Part shown: positions 40,741 through 51,544 of the stretch, one piece after another
Position numbering within the stretch: position 1 is the first letter of the stretch
Layout: each line of letters starts with the position of its first letter
NCBI GenBank assembly: GCA_027575805.1
Contig: JANBPU010000107.1
Span: 1-54,396 of the forward strand
Length of the DNA: 54,396 nucleotides
Reading direction: 5' to 3'
Source: Mycoemilia scoparia
Taxonomy: Eukaryota; Kickxellomycota; Kickxellomycetes; Kickxellales; Kickxellaceae
Position numbers and translations under genes: made by a program
The notes under the pieces: model-generated
Seen by the model: only the letters and a program-made list of their open reading frames with translations
Told to the model about the DNA's origin: nothing
Database searches by the model: none

Positions 40741-41571
40741 ATGTCATTAATAAAGTCAGCGTTGTCAACAGTCCTTAGGTCAGCAACCTCACCCATTGCT
40801 ATTGGTGGTATGGCAGCTGTAGGCGTTGTGAAGGCCGTCCAAGGATTTAAGAGTCCCAACGCCAAGCTTGGATCCACCCGTAACCCTTACCCTCTTTATG
40901 ATGGCCACAAGCCCACATCAACACCACAGAAGCTAATGGTGGCGGCAGGATCAGCTCTTCTCAGCGTCAGCGATCCCACCAACCCTGACCATATCGCCGT
41001 GCTTGGCGATATAACATCGATACCATATTTGAGTAGAGTTCGTGATATGATGCTACGGGATCCCACAGGTCGTCAAATTCTCAAAGAAAGGCCTCGCATC
41101 CACTTTACCCCTGAAGAGTGGGAGGGTCTTGGCAAAATGCCATCCAATACGTTTGGGTATGCTTATTATAATTACATGGAGTCACAGAACATATCGTGGG
41201 AGACACGGACCAAAGTCCAGTACATTGATGACGAGGAGTTAGCATACATCATGACCCGCCATCGCGAAATCCATGATTTTTACCATACGATATTAGGGCT
41301 TTCTATTTCGGTTTCTGACGAACTGACTTTGAAATGGTTTGAGTATACACAGACGGGACTGCCTGTAGGATTACTGGCAGGAACATTTGGATCGCTTTTG
41401 CTACAGCCTAAACAGAAGCTGGCATTTTATTCAGTTTATATGCCGTGGGCGATTAAATGCGCAAAGAATGCAAAGCCATTGTTCAATGTGTACTGGGAAA
41501 AGCAATGGGATAAGCCAATCGAGGTGCTAAGAAGCCTGCTCAACCTGGCGGTCAAACCCGATCTCAAGTGA
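40741..41571 (+). CDS. COQ4: Ubiquinone biosynthesis protein COQ4, mitochondrial
   Basis: 276 residues. The N-terminal 35 residues are basic and helical, fitting a matrix-targeting presequence. The diagnostic COQ4 zinc motif HDxxH-x11-E is intact at H178, D179, H182 and E194 (MTRHREIHDFYHTILGL). It is preceded by PSNTFGYAYYNYMES and followed by ELTLKWFEYTQTGLPVG, both family signatures. COQ4 acts at the matrix face of the inner membrane within the CoQ synthome; recent work assigns it the decarboxylation/hydroxylation at C1 of the quinone ring. Length equals the family norm and no defect is visible. Confidence 0.95.
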   Translation: MSLIKSALSTVLRSATSPIAIGGMAAVGVVKAVQGFKSPNAKLGSTRNPYPLYDGHKPTSTPQKLMVAAGSALLSVSDPTNPDHIAVLGDITSIPYLSRVRDMMLRDPTGRQILKERPRIHFTPEEWEGLGKMPSNTFGYAYYNYMESQNISWETRTKVQYIDDEELAYIMTRHREIHDFYHTILGLSISVSDELTLKWFEYTQTGLPVGLLAGTFGSLLLQPKQKLAFYSVYMPWAIKCAKNAKPLFNVYWEKQWDKPIEVLRSLLNLAVKPDLK

Positions 41572-42111
41572 TACGGCTGTTGGGAATTGTAATATCTTTT
41601 TCTTTATAGATCTAGGTTTTGTTTAGAAAACACTACTATCGCTAGACTTTGGTGTGTTTTTGACAAGGAGCCTTTTTTATGTCTTTTTGTTCATTTGTTG
41701 AATCCTCTAAACAAAACCTTGGTAGGGGTCACAGTACAGTGAAAGTGCTTAAAAGCGAAAATTCCCTGGCCAATCCAATGGGGCTTTATCATAATCATAT
41801 GGCATTGTTGATAAGCAGCAGAAGCAGCAGCCACTCATACCGAGACTTTTAATCAAAAATGAAAGCAGGTGAAAAGACCTTTTCTCTGCACTCACTTTTC
41901 TTTGCTCACAAGGCACACAGAGCAAGTGCATTTATTTTAGTACGCCATTTTTCTGTATTCTGCTTGTCTTTTTTGTGTTTCTGTGTTTGTGTGGCTCTAT
42001 TCATTTACCTCACGCATTTCTTATCTTCTGTATCGTCTTATTTTCATCGCATTTTTTCATATAATTGTCACCACGCCTTGTTATTAGACGTGTATTTATA
42101 CAATTACCACC
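41572..42111. other. Intergenic / FZO1 promoter and leader
   Basis: 540 bases, T-rich on the plus strand toward FZO1. No gene was recognised. Confidence 0.6.
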
Positions 42112-44988
42112 ATGAGCACTAACAAACGCTCTAGTGCTCCAAGTCCTAGTGAGCGCCAAATGCTCCAACAGCACATATTTTCGGAAAAGTCGCAAAGGCT
42201 TCAGAATTACTTGCATGCAACTAAAAACATTTTGCATGAGCTGGGCCATATTAATCGTGACAAGTGGAACGTCCACTTCCCTATCCCAACCACTCTTGCC
42301 GGGCCTCCAACCTTGACCAGATCCTACACTGCAGCCTCGTTTTCCGATACGCCTAGGAATGCCTCCGTAGCAGTAGGAAATGACAGCGGTAATAATTTGG
42401 CGCCTCCCCACAGCTTGCAACGTGCCAATTCCTACCAGCCCATGTCTACAGCCTCTTCCACAGCCTCCTACCCACCATCATCCGATGAAGGAGCAACTGC
42501 CTCAACCGCAGTCAATTCGCTCAATAATGGATATCTTGATTCGGTAGGCATGTTACACAGACCTGGCGCTGCTAATTCTGGCAACTTTGGTTCTGCACCT
42601 TTGTCCCCTGAAGATGATTCTGACAACCGCCTTCGAGTCTTGCGTCTTGATCTTCGCTATGCCCACCACGAAGCTAGCTCAGATATTATGAGCAGCCTAG
42701 AGTCGTCATCTATTGCTAGGTTATTTGATGACAAGTTAGTCCAGTCGATCACCCACATTGATCGCCTAATTTCTCGTGTTAGCGACAAGAGTTCCAAAAT
42801 ACTGGTTACAGGCGATCTTAATGCAGGAAAGAGTACCTTAGTCAATGCACTTCTCCGTAGCAATGTGCTTCCAACTGACCAACAACCCTGCACGATGCTA
42901 TTTTGTGAAGTGGTTGATGCTGGAAAGAATGGCGGGGTTGAAGAAATCCATGCCATTCCAAGGGTCGATAGATATTCTCTGGATGATCCCACAACTTATG
43001 CCATAGTGGAGCTCAAGGATTTGGAAGACCTGGTCATGGATAATGAAGAACAGTTCCAGCAGCTGAAAATATATGCTCGTGACACCCAAAACAAATCCCT
43101 TGCTAACAGCAACACTGTCAGCTTACTAAATAATGGGGTGACCGATGTCTCTATCATTGATTCACCAGGACTTAACCGCGATTCTCTAAAAACTACACAG
43201 CTGTTTGCACGCCAAGAAGAAATTGATGTTGTGGTCTTCGTCGTTAATGCCGAAAACCACTTCACTCTTTCTGGACAGGACTTCCTACTTTCCGCTGGCA
43301 AGGAAAAGGCGCACATCTTTATCGTCGTGAATAGATTTGATGCAATCAGACGTAAAGACAGATGCCAGAAGATGATTATGGACCAGATTATGATGCTTTC
43401 ACCCCACACTGCTGCTGAGGCCAACGACCTTGTTCACTTTATCAGTGCTCAGAATGTTACCTTAGCCAACCCAGAAAATAACCAGTCACAGCAACAATCT
43501 GAACATGATGCCGATGGAAACAAATTGCAGAGAAATACAGCACCAGAGCTTTCTCCAGAATTTTCGAGAATGGAAAGGTGTCTGAAGACATTCGCTCTAG
43601 ATCAAAGATTCAAGTCTAAGTTGGCACCTGCTCAGCGCTATTCTTACCATGTCTTGCAAGATGTCGAGGTTATAGCTAATTACAACATGAACCGTGCCAT
43701 GCAGCAAATCCAGGAAATCAACGCGCTTTTGCGTGAAAGCACTCCCGTTTACGAAACATTGTTGGATGCAAAGACTGAGACTGGAAAGCGGGCGGAAAAC
43801 ATTCTTGATGGATCATGCTCAGCAGTCCGTGCTCATGCCATGACCCATCTCAACAATACTCTAGAGAACATTGCTATACCAGCCGAAAGAGTCGAGTGGC
43901 CAGGACTGTGGAGCGCGTGGTCTTATGCAGAGAATGTCATTCGTGTCATGGCGCAGCATCTCGAGCATGAGGTTGGAGAGTGCGAAAGGTTTGCTAAGTT
44001 CAAGATCAACCAGTCCATGAACGATCTTGACAAGCTCAAGAGTGAGCAGCAACACCACATTAATCGCTACGAGATGCTCGAGCAACAAAAGAGTAACAGC
44101 TCTAGTAGGCGCGGAACTCCAGCCAGTCAGAAGAGTGCCAGCACCAATGGCAGCCAGCAGACTGCCGTCACAGCCACAGCTGGTGAAGTTGAGCTATCTA
44201 CCAGCTATTTGGTGCATATTGGCAGCATTTCAAATGCACTTGACACTTTCTCGTTGCAGCCCACTGACTTTGTTGACTTTGAATGGGAAAAGTGGAGCAT
44301 GCTTACCACCATGAGTATGTCTGCTGGTACACTGGCCCTGCTTGCTACCCGTCTCCATTCGTATGCTGATTCTATCGTCAGACTTGTCAAGCTTTCATCG
44401 ACCATTGGGTCCGCAACAACCCAAAAGCTGCTCATTTCCGCTGCTGCCATTCTTGGTGTTGGATCTGCGCTCTACTTGGTTTCTGACATGGATAGCACCG
44501 TGCGCAACAATGTTGCCAGAAGAATGCGTGAGGCACTCCGTGAAGAAGGGTTCTCTATCAATCATGCTGACAGACTTTCGACCGAAACTACTCGCTCCTT
44601 GCGTCCATTTGTGTGGAAACTCCAACACACGTTCCAAAGGATGGTTGAGGCTGAGGAGAGAAGAAGGGCTGATCAACTCCACCGCAGACACACGGCTCAG
44701 GATGCTCAGATGCACTTTGATGAGATCAGATCCAAGGCTAGGGAGCTTGCTGAGATGGTAGCCAGACTTAGTGATGGTATGAGTTTGAATGCTGACGAAA
44801 AACCCACCAAGACTGTTGACGATGGTTGCCTCGATTTGAGTTACAGTCACGAATTTTTGAATAGCAGCTCAAGTGGTGGTAGTAGCAACAGCGATAGTGG
44901 TACAGCAAGCTGCTACTATGATTTTGCTCACCAGCCACCCCACCACCTAACAGCTCCTGGTAGCTACCCCACTTCACCTACTGCCTAA
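42112..44988 (+). CDS. FZO1: Mitofusin, outer-membrane dynamin-like GTPase
   Basis: 958 residues, ATG in a CACCATGAG context. The GTPase domain has the P-loop GDLNAGKST (234-242), DSPG (350-353) and NRFD (407-410). A helical region follows, then two hydrophobic segments near 730-795 (TLALLATRL and LLISAAAILGVGSALYLV) that form the membrane hairpin of fungal Fzo1. A C-terminal heptad coiled coil comes last (about 800-900, RMVEAEERRRADQLHRRH). The N-terminal 180 residues include a Ser/Ala/Pro-rich insert. Fzo1 tethers and fuses mitochondrial outer membranes. All nucleotide-binding motifs are intact. It lies downstream of COQ4 on the same strand. Confidence 0.95.
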   Translation: MSTNKRSSAPSPSERQMLQQHIFSEKSQRLQNYLHATKNILHELGHINRDKWNVHFPIPTTLAGPPTLTRSYTAASFSDTPRNASVAVGNDSGNNLAPPHSLQRANSYQPMSTASSTASYPPSSDEGATASTAVNSLNNGYLDSVGMLHRPGAANSGNFGSAPLSPEDDSDNRLRVLRLDLRYAHHEASSDIMSSLESSSIARLFDDKLVQSITHIDRLISRVSDKSSKILVTGDLNAGKSTLVNALLRSNVLPTDQQPCTMLFCEVVDAGKNGGVEEIHAIPRVDRYSLDDPTTYAIVELKDLEDLVMDNEEQFQQLKIYARDTQNKSLANSNTVSLLNNGVTDVSIIDSPGLNRDSLKTTQLFARQEEIDVVVFVVNAENHFTLSGQDFLLSAGKEKAHIFIVVNRFDAIRRKDRCQKMIMDQIMMLSPHTAAEANDLVHFISAQNVTLANPENNQSQQQSEHDADGNKLQRNTAPELSPEFSRMERCLKTFALDQRFKSKLAPAQRYSYHVLQDVEVIANYNMNRAMQQIQEINALLRESTPVYETLLDAKTETGKRAENILDGSCSAVRAHAMTHLNNTLENIAIPAERVEWPGLWSAWSYAENVIRVMAQHLEHEVGECERFAKFKINQSMNDLDKLKSEQQHHINRYEMLEQQKSNSSSRRGTPASQKSASTNGSQQTAVTATAGEVELSTSYLVHIGSISNALDTFSLQPTDFVDFEWEKWSMLTTMSMSAGTLALLATRLHSYADSIVRLVKLSSTIGSATTQKLLISAAAILGVGSALYLVSDMDSTVRNNVARRMREALREEGFSINHADRLSTETTRSLRPFVWKLQHTFQRMVEAEERRRADQLHRRHTAQDAQMHFDEIRSKARELAEMVARLSDGMSLNADEKPTKTVDDGCLDLSYSHEFLNSSSSGGSSNSDSGTASCYYDFAHQPPHHLTAPGSYPTSPTA

Positions 44989-45363
44989 TCTTTACGCATA
45001 TCTAATACATTCACCCTCCATTGCTTACATTTATTTATATTTCATTAAACATTTTTTCTGTGTGTTTCTGCTTGTGTCTTTTACTCCAAGGTAAATTTGA
45101 ATAAATTTTTTTGTTTTGATCTGGTTAATCCCATAACACCTTGATTTTTTACTTGTTGAGCTACTGATCTTGAACTTTTTTCTTTCTACACTGGTATAAA
45201 CCCAATATTATCATTATTGCAATCCTGATTCTAGTTATTTTATTTTAATACCATACATTACATTATACCAACACCTGATTTTACGAGCTTTACACAAACT
45301 AAATTGGCTCGCATTTATATTTGAATTTTATCTCCAGCGGATTTTCAGACATATCCAGAAAAA
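44989..45363. other. Intergenic spacer, nothing recognised
   Basis: AT-rich spacer between FZO1 and ESF2, with T-runs only. Confidence 0.6.
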
Positions 45364-46350
45364 ATGCCAAAGACAGAGTCAAAACATAATCCAGAAGAAC
45401 TTCTTGGATTTAATAGTGAAAGTGAAGATGATGGATCTAACAGCGGATCAGATTCAGAGGTCGAAAATGTAGCTAGTAGTAGAACACAGGCTATTAAGCA
45501 GCAGCAAGAAGATGATTCTGATTATGATAGCCAAGATGACAATGACGATGATGATGACACAAACCAAGATAATGGTAAAGAACAAGATCAAAAGGAGCTC
45601 AAAACAACCACCAAATCCAAGAAAAAGAAACCCAAAAAGTCATTACTAACACCAGAAGATGTAGCAAAAGCCCAGGCTGCCGAAAAAAAGACTGGAATTC
45701 TATACATGTCTAGAGTTCCGCCATTCATGAAACCCCAAAAAATCCGACACATGCTAGAAAAGTACGGCGAGATCGATCGTATATACTTGGTTCCAGAGGA
45801 TGAAAAGGCATGGAAGCGACGAAAAAAGTATGGTGGAAATAAGAAACGCAATTTCGTTGAGGGCTGGATAGAATTCAAAAACAAGCGTATTGCCAAGGCT
45901 GTAGCCCAAATGCTGAACAATAAACCAATGGGTGGAAAAAAGGGCAATTTCTACTACGATGATCTGTGGACACTAAAATACTTGCCCAAGTTCAAATGGC
46001 ATAATTTGACAGATCAATTACAATTCGAAAAGGCTGTCAGAGAGCAAAAGTTGAGAACAGAAATGAGCTTGGCCAAGAAAGAAGCCGAGGAATATATGGT
46101 TAATGTTGAGAAGGCCAAAACTATCAAGGGAATTGAAAGCAAAAAGGCTGCTGCTGCTGCTGCTAGTGGTTCAAAACGTCAACATGGCGATGATGATGAT
46201 GATGGTAGTGGTGATAGTGGAAAGAAACCTAAAGTCCAGAGAATTTATAAACAAAGAGAAGCTGTTGACAGAAATTCCTCGGGTAGTGCAAAGACTGGAA
46301 AATCCAAAATCGATTCAGCCTTATCTTCTGTACTTGAGCAAGTGTTTTAG
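45364..46350 (+). CDS. ESF2: Pre-rRNA processing protein Esf2/ABT1
   Basis: 328 residues. The N-terminus (1-100) is acidic with a Lys-rich segment. Residues about 110-220 are the family RRM: TGILYMSRVPPFMKPQKIRH, then KYGEIDRIYLVPEDE, then NFVEGWIEFKNKRIAKAVA and FYYDDLWTLKYLPKFKW. The C-terminus is a basic coiled segment. Esf2 (ABT1 in animals) joins the small-subunit processome in the nucleolus and is needed for early cleavages of 35S pre-rRNA with Dbp8. Length and motif order match the family. Asp and Ala codon runs near 46147-46215 are low complexity only. Confidence 0.95.
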   Translation: MPKTESKHNPEELLGFNSESEDDGSNSGSDSEVENVASSRTQAIKQQQEDDSDYDSQDDNDDDDDTNQDNGKEQDQKELKTTTKSKKKKPKKSLLTPEDVAKAQAAEKKTGILYMSRVPPFMKPQKIRHMLEKYGEIDRIYLVPEDEKAWKRRKKYGGNKKRNFVEGWIEFKNKRIAKAVAQMLNNKPMGGKKGNFYYDDLWTLKYLPKFKWHNLTDQLQFEKAVREQKLRTEMSLAKKEAEEYMVNVEKAKTIKGIESKKAAAAAASGSKRQHGDDDDDGSGDSGKKPKVQRIYKQREAVDRNSSGSAKTGKSKIDSALSSVLEQVF

Positions 46351-49300
46351 ATCTTTTTTTTTAACATTTCCAATAGTCGTAATCATCTGTTGTGTTTTAT
46401 AAATACATATATCCATCAGTGTACAACCACAATTTGGAATATACCTAGATTAACAACTATAAAGTTGTGAATTTTCTAACCAAAAAGCACTGTTCAGTGT
46501 GGCTCCTAATGACTTTCTGCAGGACATTTGTTTCATGCACCAGTTTAAAAATTAAATAAACAATGGGTGTTTCTTCCCCTCGAATGTATTCCATCCAATT
46601 TGAACAACTATGTTACTTGGTTTTAAAAATATAACGGAGACCAACACATGTCAGTTCCCTCTGGGTATAAAACCACCCACATATATATTATGGAAAGCTC
46701 TTTGGTTATCATTTTCTATAAAAGTTGATATTAGAAAACATTATGCATTGCAAAAATAAATATTTATCAAATTCAGTTGAGAGTTCAGGTGTAGATCACG
46801 GGTTACAAGGGGGTATGAATGTAAGGCTTGTATTCAGAGAATAGATGAACGAGCTAGTAAAGGTTTATTTGAAATGCACAGAATAGTTGGTCTTGAAAAC
46901 CTGATTGAAATGCTAAAATGTATGATAGAAAGCTATAATAAATATTGGAATTGATCCTTCTATAAAGAGCGACTAAATATTGGTGGCGTCCAAATCATAC
47001 CAATCTCTGTCTGTATGTCTGTCTCTTTTCCTACAAGGTACATTTTTATCATCTTTATATTACAAACAAACATTATGCTGAGTAAATTTACTCGCTGAGA
47101 TGCTGTAGTCACACAGCAGTTCTATGCTGCCGTTGATCATTTTGAAAGTATTCAAATGCTGTAGATCGCACCTAATTGCTTCCAATTGTCCTTCTGAGTC
47201 ATGGTCCTTTTCTCGTTGCCCAAAAAAACAGTGGGAATTCTATATAAAAACTTAACATGCTCCGTCATTCGACACTTATTAGCAAAGCAGTGTAACATTG
47301 CCTTGAAAATAATTCAAATGTATTTCATGTCTGGTTTCCATGTATATATACTATAGTCTAGCAGTCGGTCATTGGCATCGAAGATCACTCTGGTTTGAGT
47401 AAAACGAAGGGCCAGGTGATGGCAAAAGTATTGTCCGATATTATTGATTTTTCTAAGGAACAGGTTGATATGATATTTCAACAGCCGGTTGTGGTTTGTG
47501 TCGGAGGTACATTTCGATGCCCTTGTATGTCACGGCTTTTTATAGGACTCATATCATGGGGCTGTATTACAAGGACGACCCCCTTGATTCACCAAAATGA
47601 CACCACTGTATATAGAATCGTTTCAAATGTTGTGGCAAGCAACCTGGTATGGTTGCTGATAGATGGTAGCGATGTGAAAAAACAAGACACAGCTTCGGGT
47701 TATTCGAGTGTGTTAAAGTAGATGGAATATTGCAAACCCCGCTTTAATATCTTTATCACAAGCTTCAGGACAAAATTTCCCTCAACCAACAATGACATTT
47801 ACCAAACCAGATTAGATGAATCCAACAAAGTATCTTGCGATCTTGATTTATACCCAAATACAGGGCTAGAGATAACCATGGCGTAAGTATAGTTGTAATA
47901 GATAGGTTCTAAACCCCATAGTAAAATAAAGGCTCTTGCTCAGTTGAATATAGAGCCGCCTAAAGTGCTGCGAATACTGTGCTGTAGGAGATTGATTGAC
48001 CATATTTAGTAATCATATTGGTAAACCAGTAGTACAAAGGTGCTTGAAGTGTTGCCCACAGGATCTTCTACACCAATACACATCGACATAGACATTCGAT
48101 TACACATGGGAGATTATTAACCATTTTGTTTTTTCTCGATCAGATTTTCCCATCGCCCATAGCTATGCCGTAAAATACAATTATTTATATACCAAGATAA
48201 TTTTTCATTACATGTACTTGCATCTAACATACAATGAAACAAATTAGTCTGATTGGCCAAGAATTTCAGTTTATCAATTAGCTTAATTGTCCAAATAACA
48301 CAATAGTGCCAAGATACAATACAGAATCACTGAGACAAGTGATGAAAGTAGTGGTAGGCTTTCTAATGCGACAGCATTTACTGGGATTATAGCGTGCATA
48401 AACCTATACGCTCAACATATATACGGTATAGTCATCAAATCAAGTTATTCTATAATATATACCGAAATTATAAGGTAGATATTGCTAGCAATTTGGTGAA
48501 AATTCACTAGCGATCATGTCTATGGTAAGCAGAAATGGGCACTCATCAGATTTTGGCACAATCACCATACATTTGATATGCAACTACTCCTGGGGACCCA
48601 TCGTTTTTGCCCAAAGTCTTGTAAACTCTGACCATTTATAGCTGCACCGAACCTAATACTCATCCTTGTAAGCTTCACTGCACCATTCAATGATAAAGTA
48701 AAACTAAGAAAACAAACCTTTATTACTCAACACTTTGCATGAAGGATATTTACAGCTATCAAACGGGAAACAAAGTTGAATTTGTATAGTCAATTGTTAT
48801 TTACATAATTATTATTTAAGCTTTGAGTTCTTTAAAAGCAATAAGACACTTGAGCATTAATTTGATTTGTATGTGTGAATGAATAGCGTATAGACAACCA
48901 CAGCTGCCATATTTATCAAGCTGCGTCAATTTTATTGTAATTAAAAAGTGTAGCAAAGCTCGTACCATATTTTATTAGATGTAATAGCAAAGTGTAAAAA
49001 AGTGGGGATGCTCTATGGGTATTTGTGCTTAGGACTCTGGTATAAAGTGATGGCAAATATATACACACATATATGCTTAGGACAATTGGCACTGGCTTGG
49101 CAGCATTAGAATAGTAGATAGGTTAGTTGATCTATAACAAAGAACCGGCGTTCTTTAGAATTCTTTATAGAATGTTTTTTACAGGTAACATCTGTTGCAT
49201 GAGCACACAAAAGGAAATATAGTACCAAGATTTGTATATGATAGCTTGTTCTTGATATAACACTGATCCCTTGAATATGAATACATGCCATATTTGATTA

Positions 49301-51544
49301 ATGCATTATAACTCAATAACTTCAAAGTATTGTATTGTTTAGATTACTAAAAGCAATTGAGAAAGACAGGGTTTTTAAAGTCCCCACTATTCAATGCATC
49401 CGATTTGGCACACAACAACTCTTCATGTTTTCAATTTATGCACGCTGCTCTATTGGAATGGAGCCAATACATCCATTGCCACAAGAACTGGACCTTGCTA
49501 AAGACAAAAACACATTAATGATCAGCACATGTTAACAAATGGATGGCTTAAAAGCAAAGGTAAATGTGAGCACTCTATAACGGACAGCACCTTATTCATA
49601 CTATTGTATATATAGTTTGTCAATAAAGATTTGAATAAGATTTTCTCATTTACTTTACATGATTTAAATGTAATTTTTATGACTTTTTGGGGTCATGCTT
49701 TTACTCCTGGAACAATAGTATACAAAATAAGTTGAAAATGGCAATAGAAAGCGTATGTGTATATATTCGATTTCATATATTCTATGACAATAGAAACAAA
49801 GTAATTTGATGTACCCACCATGACTTTACAAACTTAAAAAATATTTGATCGACTTATTTAGAATGTGTATATACACATGTAGTAGTTATACAAAGGCAAA
49901 AGTGTGCATCCATTTCAGAAACACATTGCTGATAGAGACATTTATTATGCTTATTTCAAGGCCAATTTAGATCATTATTATACAACACAAACTTATGATG
50001 ACCTGCATCGCTGTTGTCTAAAAGTGGTTCGAATACCTTCACACAAATGTATAACTCAGCAATATTCTCTACATGCTGCCGCGGCGTAGACTATTGTTTT
50101 ATGAGAAGGAGTTGTGTGTCGTATGGCATGAGCTTATATAAAATGCAGTCGTATTATGTATGCAGTAACTTTTTCGACAAATGGCTACAAGGAACCACAT
50201 GCCCAAGCTTCATTTTAGATCACACAATAATGAACCCAGTGAATATTATACAAAACCATTATAGGTAGCTTCTTATCATGGATGTCCGCCTACACTTGGT
50301 ATAAGCTCGTTTTAGCTAAAGTAAACCTTGGCTGTATGGTAATGTGTGAAGTATGCAATGCTGGATACAAGTCATGATGACCAAACTATGACTACATAGT
50401 TTTCTACGGGAGTACCTATGAACAGCTTTAATCGCATTATAGATTCAATATTCATTCTCATTTATTACTGAAACTATATAAGCAATAGCTTGGGCTATTA
50501 AACATGGCCAAGCAGAAATGTAAAGTGTAAGTCATCAGCCCAAAATTAATATTGGTCACCGGAATCTCTGACACTGTTCTCTGTATGTAATGAAGGCATG
50601 ATTCTTACAATATGGAGTTAGCGGGTTAAAAGTTGGGCTGGCATAGGTAATTAAACTTTGTACCAATAAAGCTAAAACGAGCTAAACAGCATGAGCTTAA
50701 AGAAGCAAAATGGCTTTCAATTGCTATAGAATCTAAAATGCCAAGTGAACCTATTCTGACATCCCATTAAACAAAAGAGGCAGGGCGGCTCTGTTCTGGC
50801 CAGAATTGTATGTTACTAACTATCATAAGAGCAAATTATTTTTCGCTCTATGTACGGCCAAAAAGCGACTATTCTTGTGTTCAATTTTAAAATAGCCTAT
50901 AGCTGTAAATGGATCTTTGGACATAGGAAATGTGTATTCAACCTCCCCTTTCTCTCACAGAAATTTAACCTCCCCTGTTAGTAAGACACGTTTATCCCCC
51001 CCTCTCCTCTCTTTCCTATAGATTTAGGTCACCCCGCAATCCACATTATTCTTTGAGTTCCCCTTGGCCTATTCATAATCATTCTTAGTGGGAAAATAGG
51101 CCTCATTGACGGGGGGTCATTGCTGCGAGTGTGTAAGTTGTGTTGCCATACACCCTCATGCCATGTATATACAACTATTGTCAAGGAAATCGAAACCAAG
51201 CTTAGCGGGTTGTGGCCAAGGAAATGTAAATGGAAATTTGTTTTTGTCCTTGCATTTATTTTCCACATATCCTTGTTGTACCAAGGGATCTCTAGCATCA
51301 CAAGGTTACTGCCCACTTCATCTCTATTTAAACACCACGGTTCCCTGCTCCACGTTAAAGCTCAGTCTGTAATCATACATTCCTTCACACCTACCTATTA
51401 TCAGCTATATACTTTTAAACACCCTCATCGTTGTCGGATAATCCAGCACAAAGACTCTTTTGCATTTTTCTTTTCTAACCCTATGTTCATGGCAGTTTGG
51501 GTTAAACAGATATCTTATTACTATATATCCTATTAAAACTCATA
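46351..51544. other. Gene desert upstream of the HMG-box gene
   Basis: About 5.2 kb, the largest non-coding stretch of the window. It is AT-rich with TATA-like repeats. It contains one family-2 element (48528-48612) and, at about 50940-51018, clustered pyrimidine tracts including a twice-repeated TTAACCTCCCCT-like motif before the HMG gene. Open frames here (for example 47395-47721) begin with TTG or lack protein-like features. Confidence 0.55.
48528..48612 (+). mobile_element. MITE-like element, family 2, copy b
   Basis: Left AGCAGAAATGGGCACTCATC, interior TTTTGGCACAATCACCATAC and TATGCAAC, right CTGGGGACCCATCGTTTTTG then CCC. Both ends and interior align with copy c reversed. Confidence 0.7.

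Noticed and set aside
47395..47721. 108-residue open frame in the gene desert
   Set aside because: TTG start, no recognisable motif, no clear UTR signals; most likely chance.
50020..50040. GTGGTTCGAATACC, resembling a tRNA T-arm
   Set aside because: No matching acceptor, D-arm or anticodon stem could be found around it.
50511..50575. AAGCAGAAATG... segment resembling the start of a family-2 element
   Set aside because: Only the first dozen bases match; the interior and right terminus do not align.
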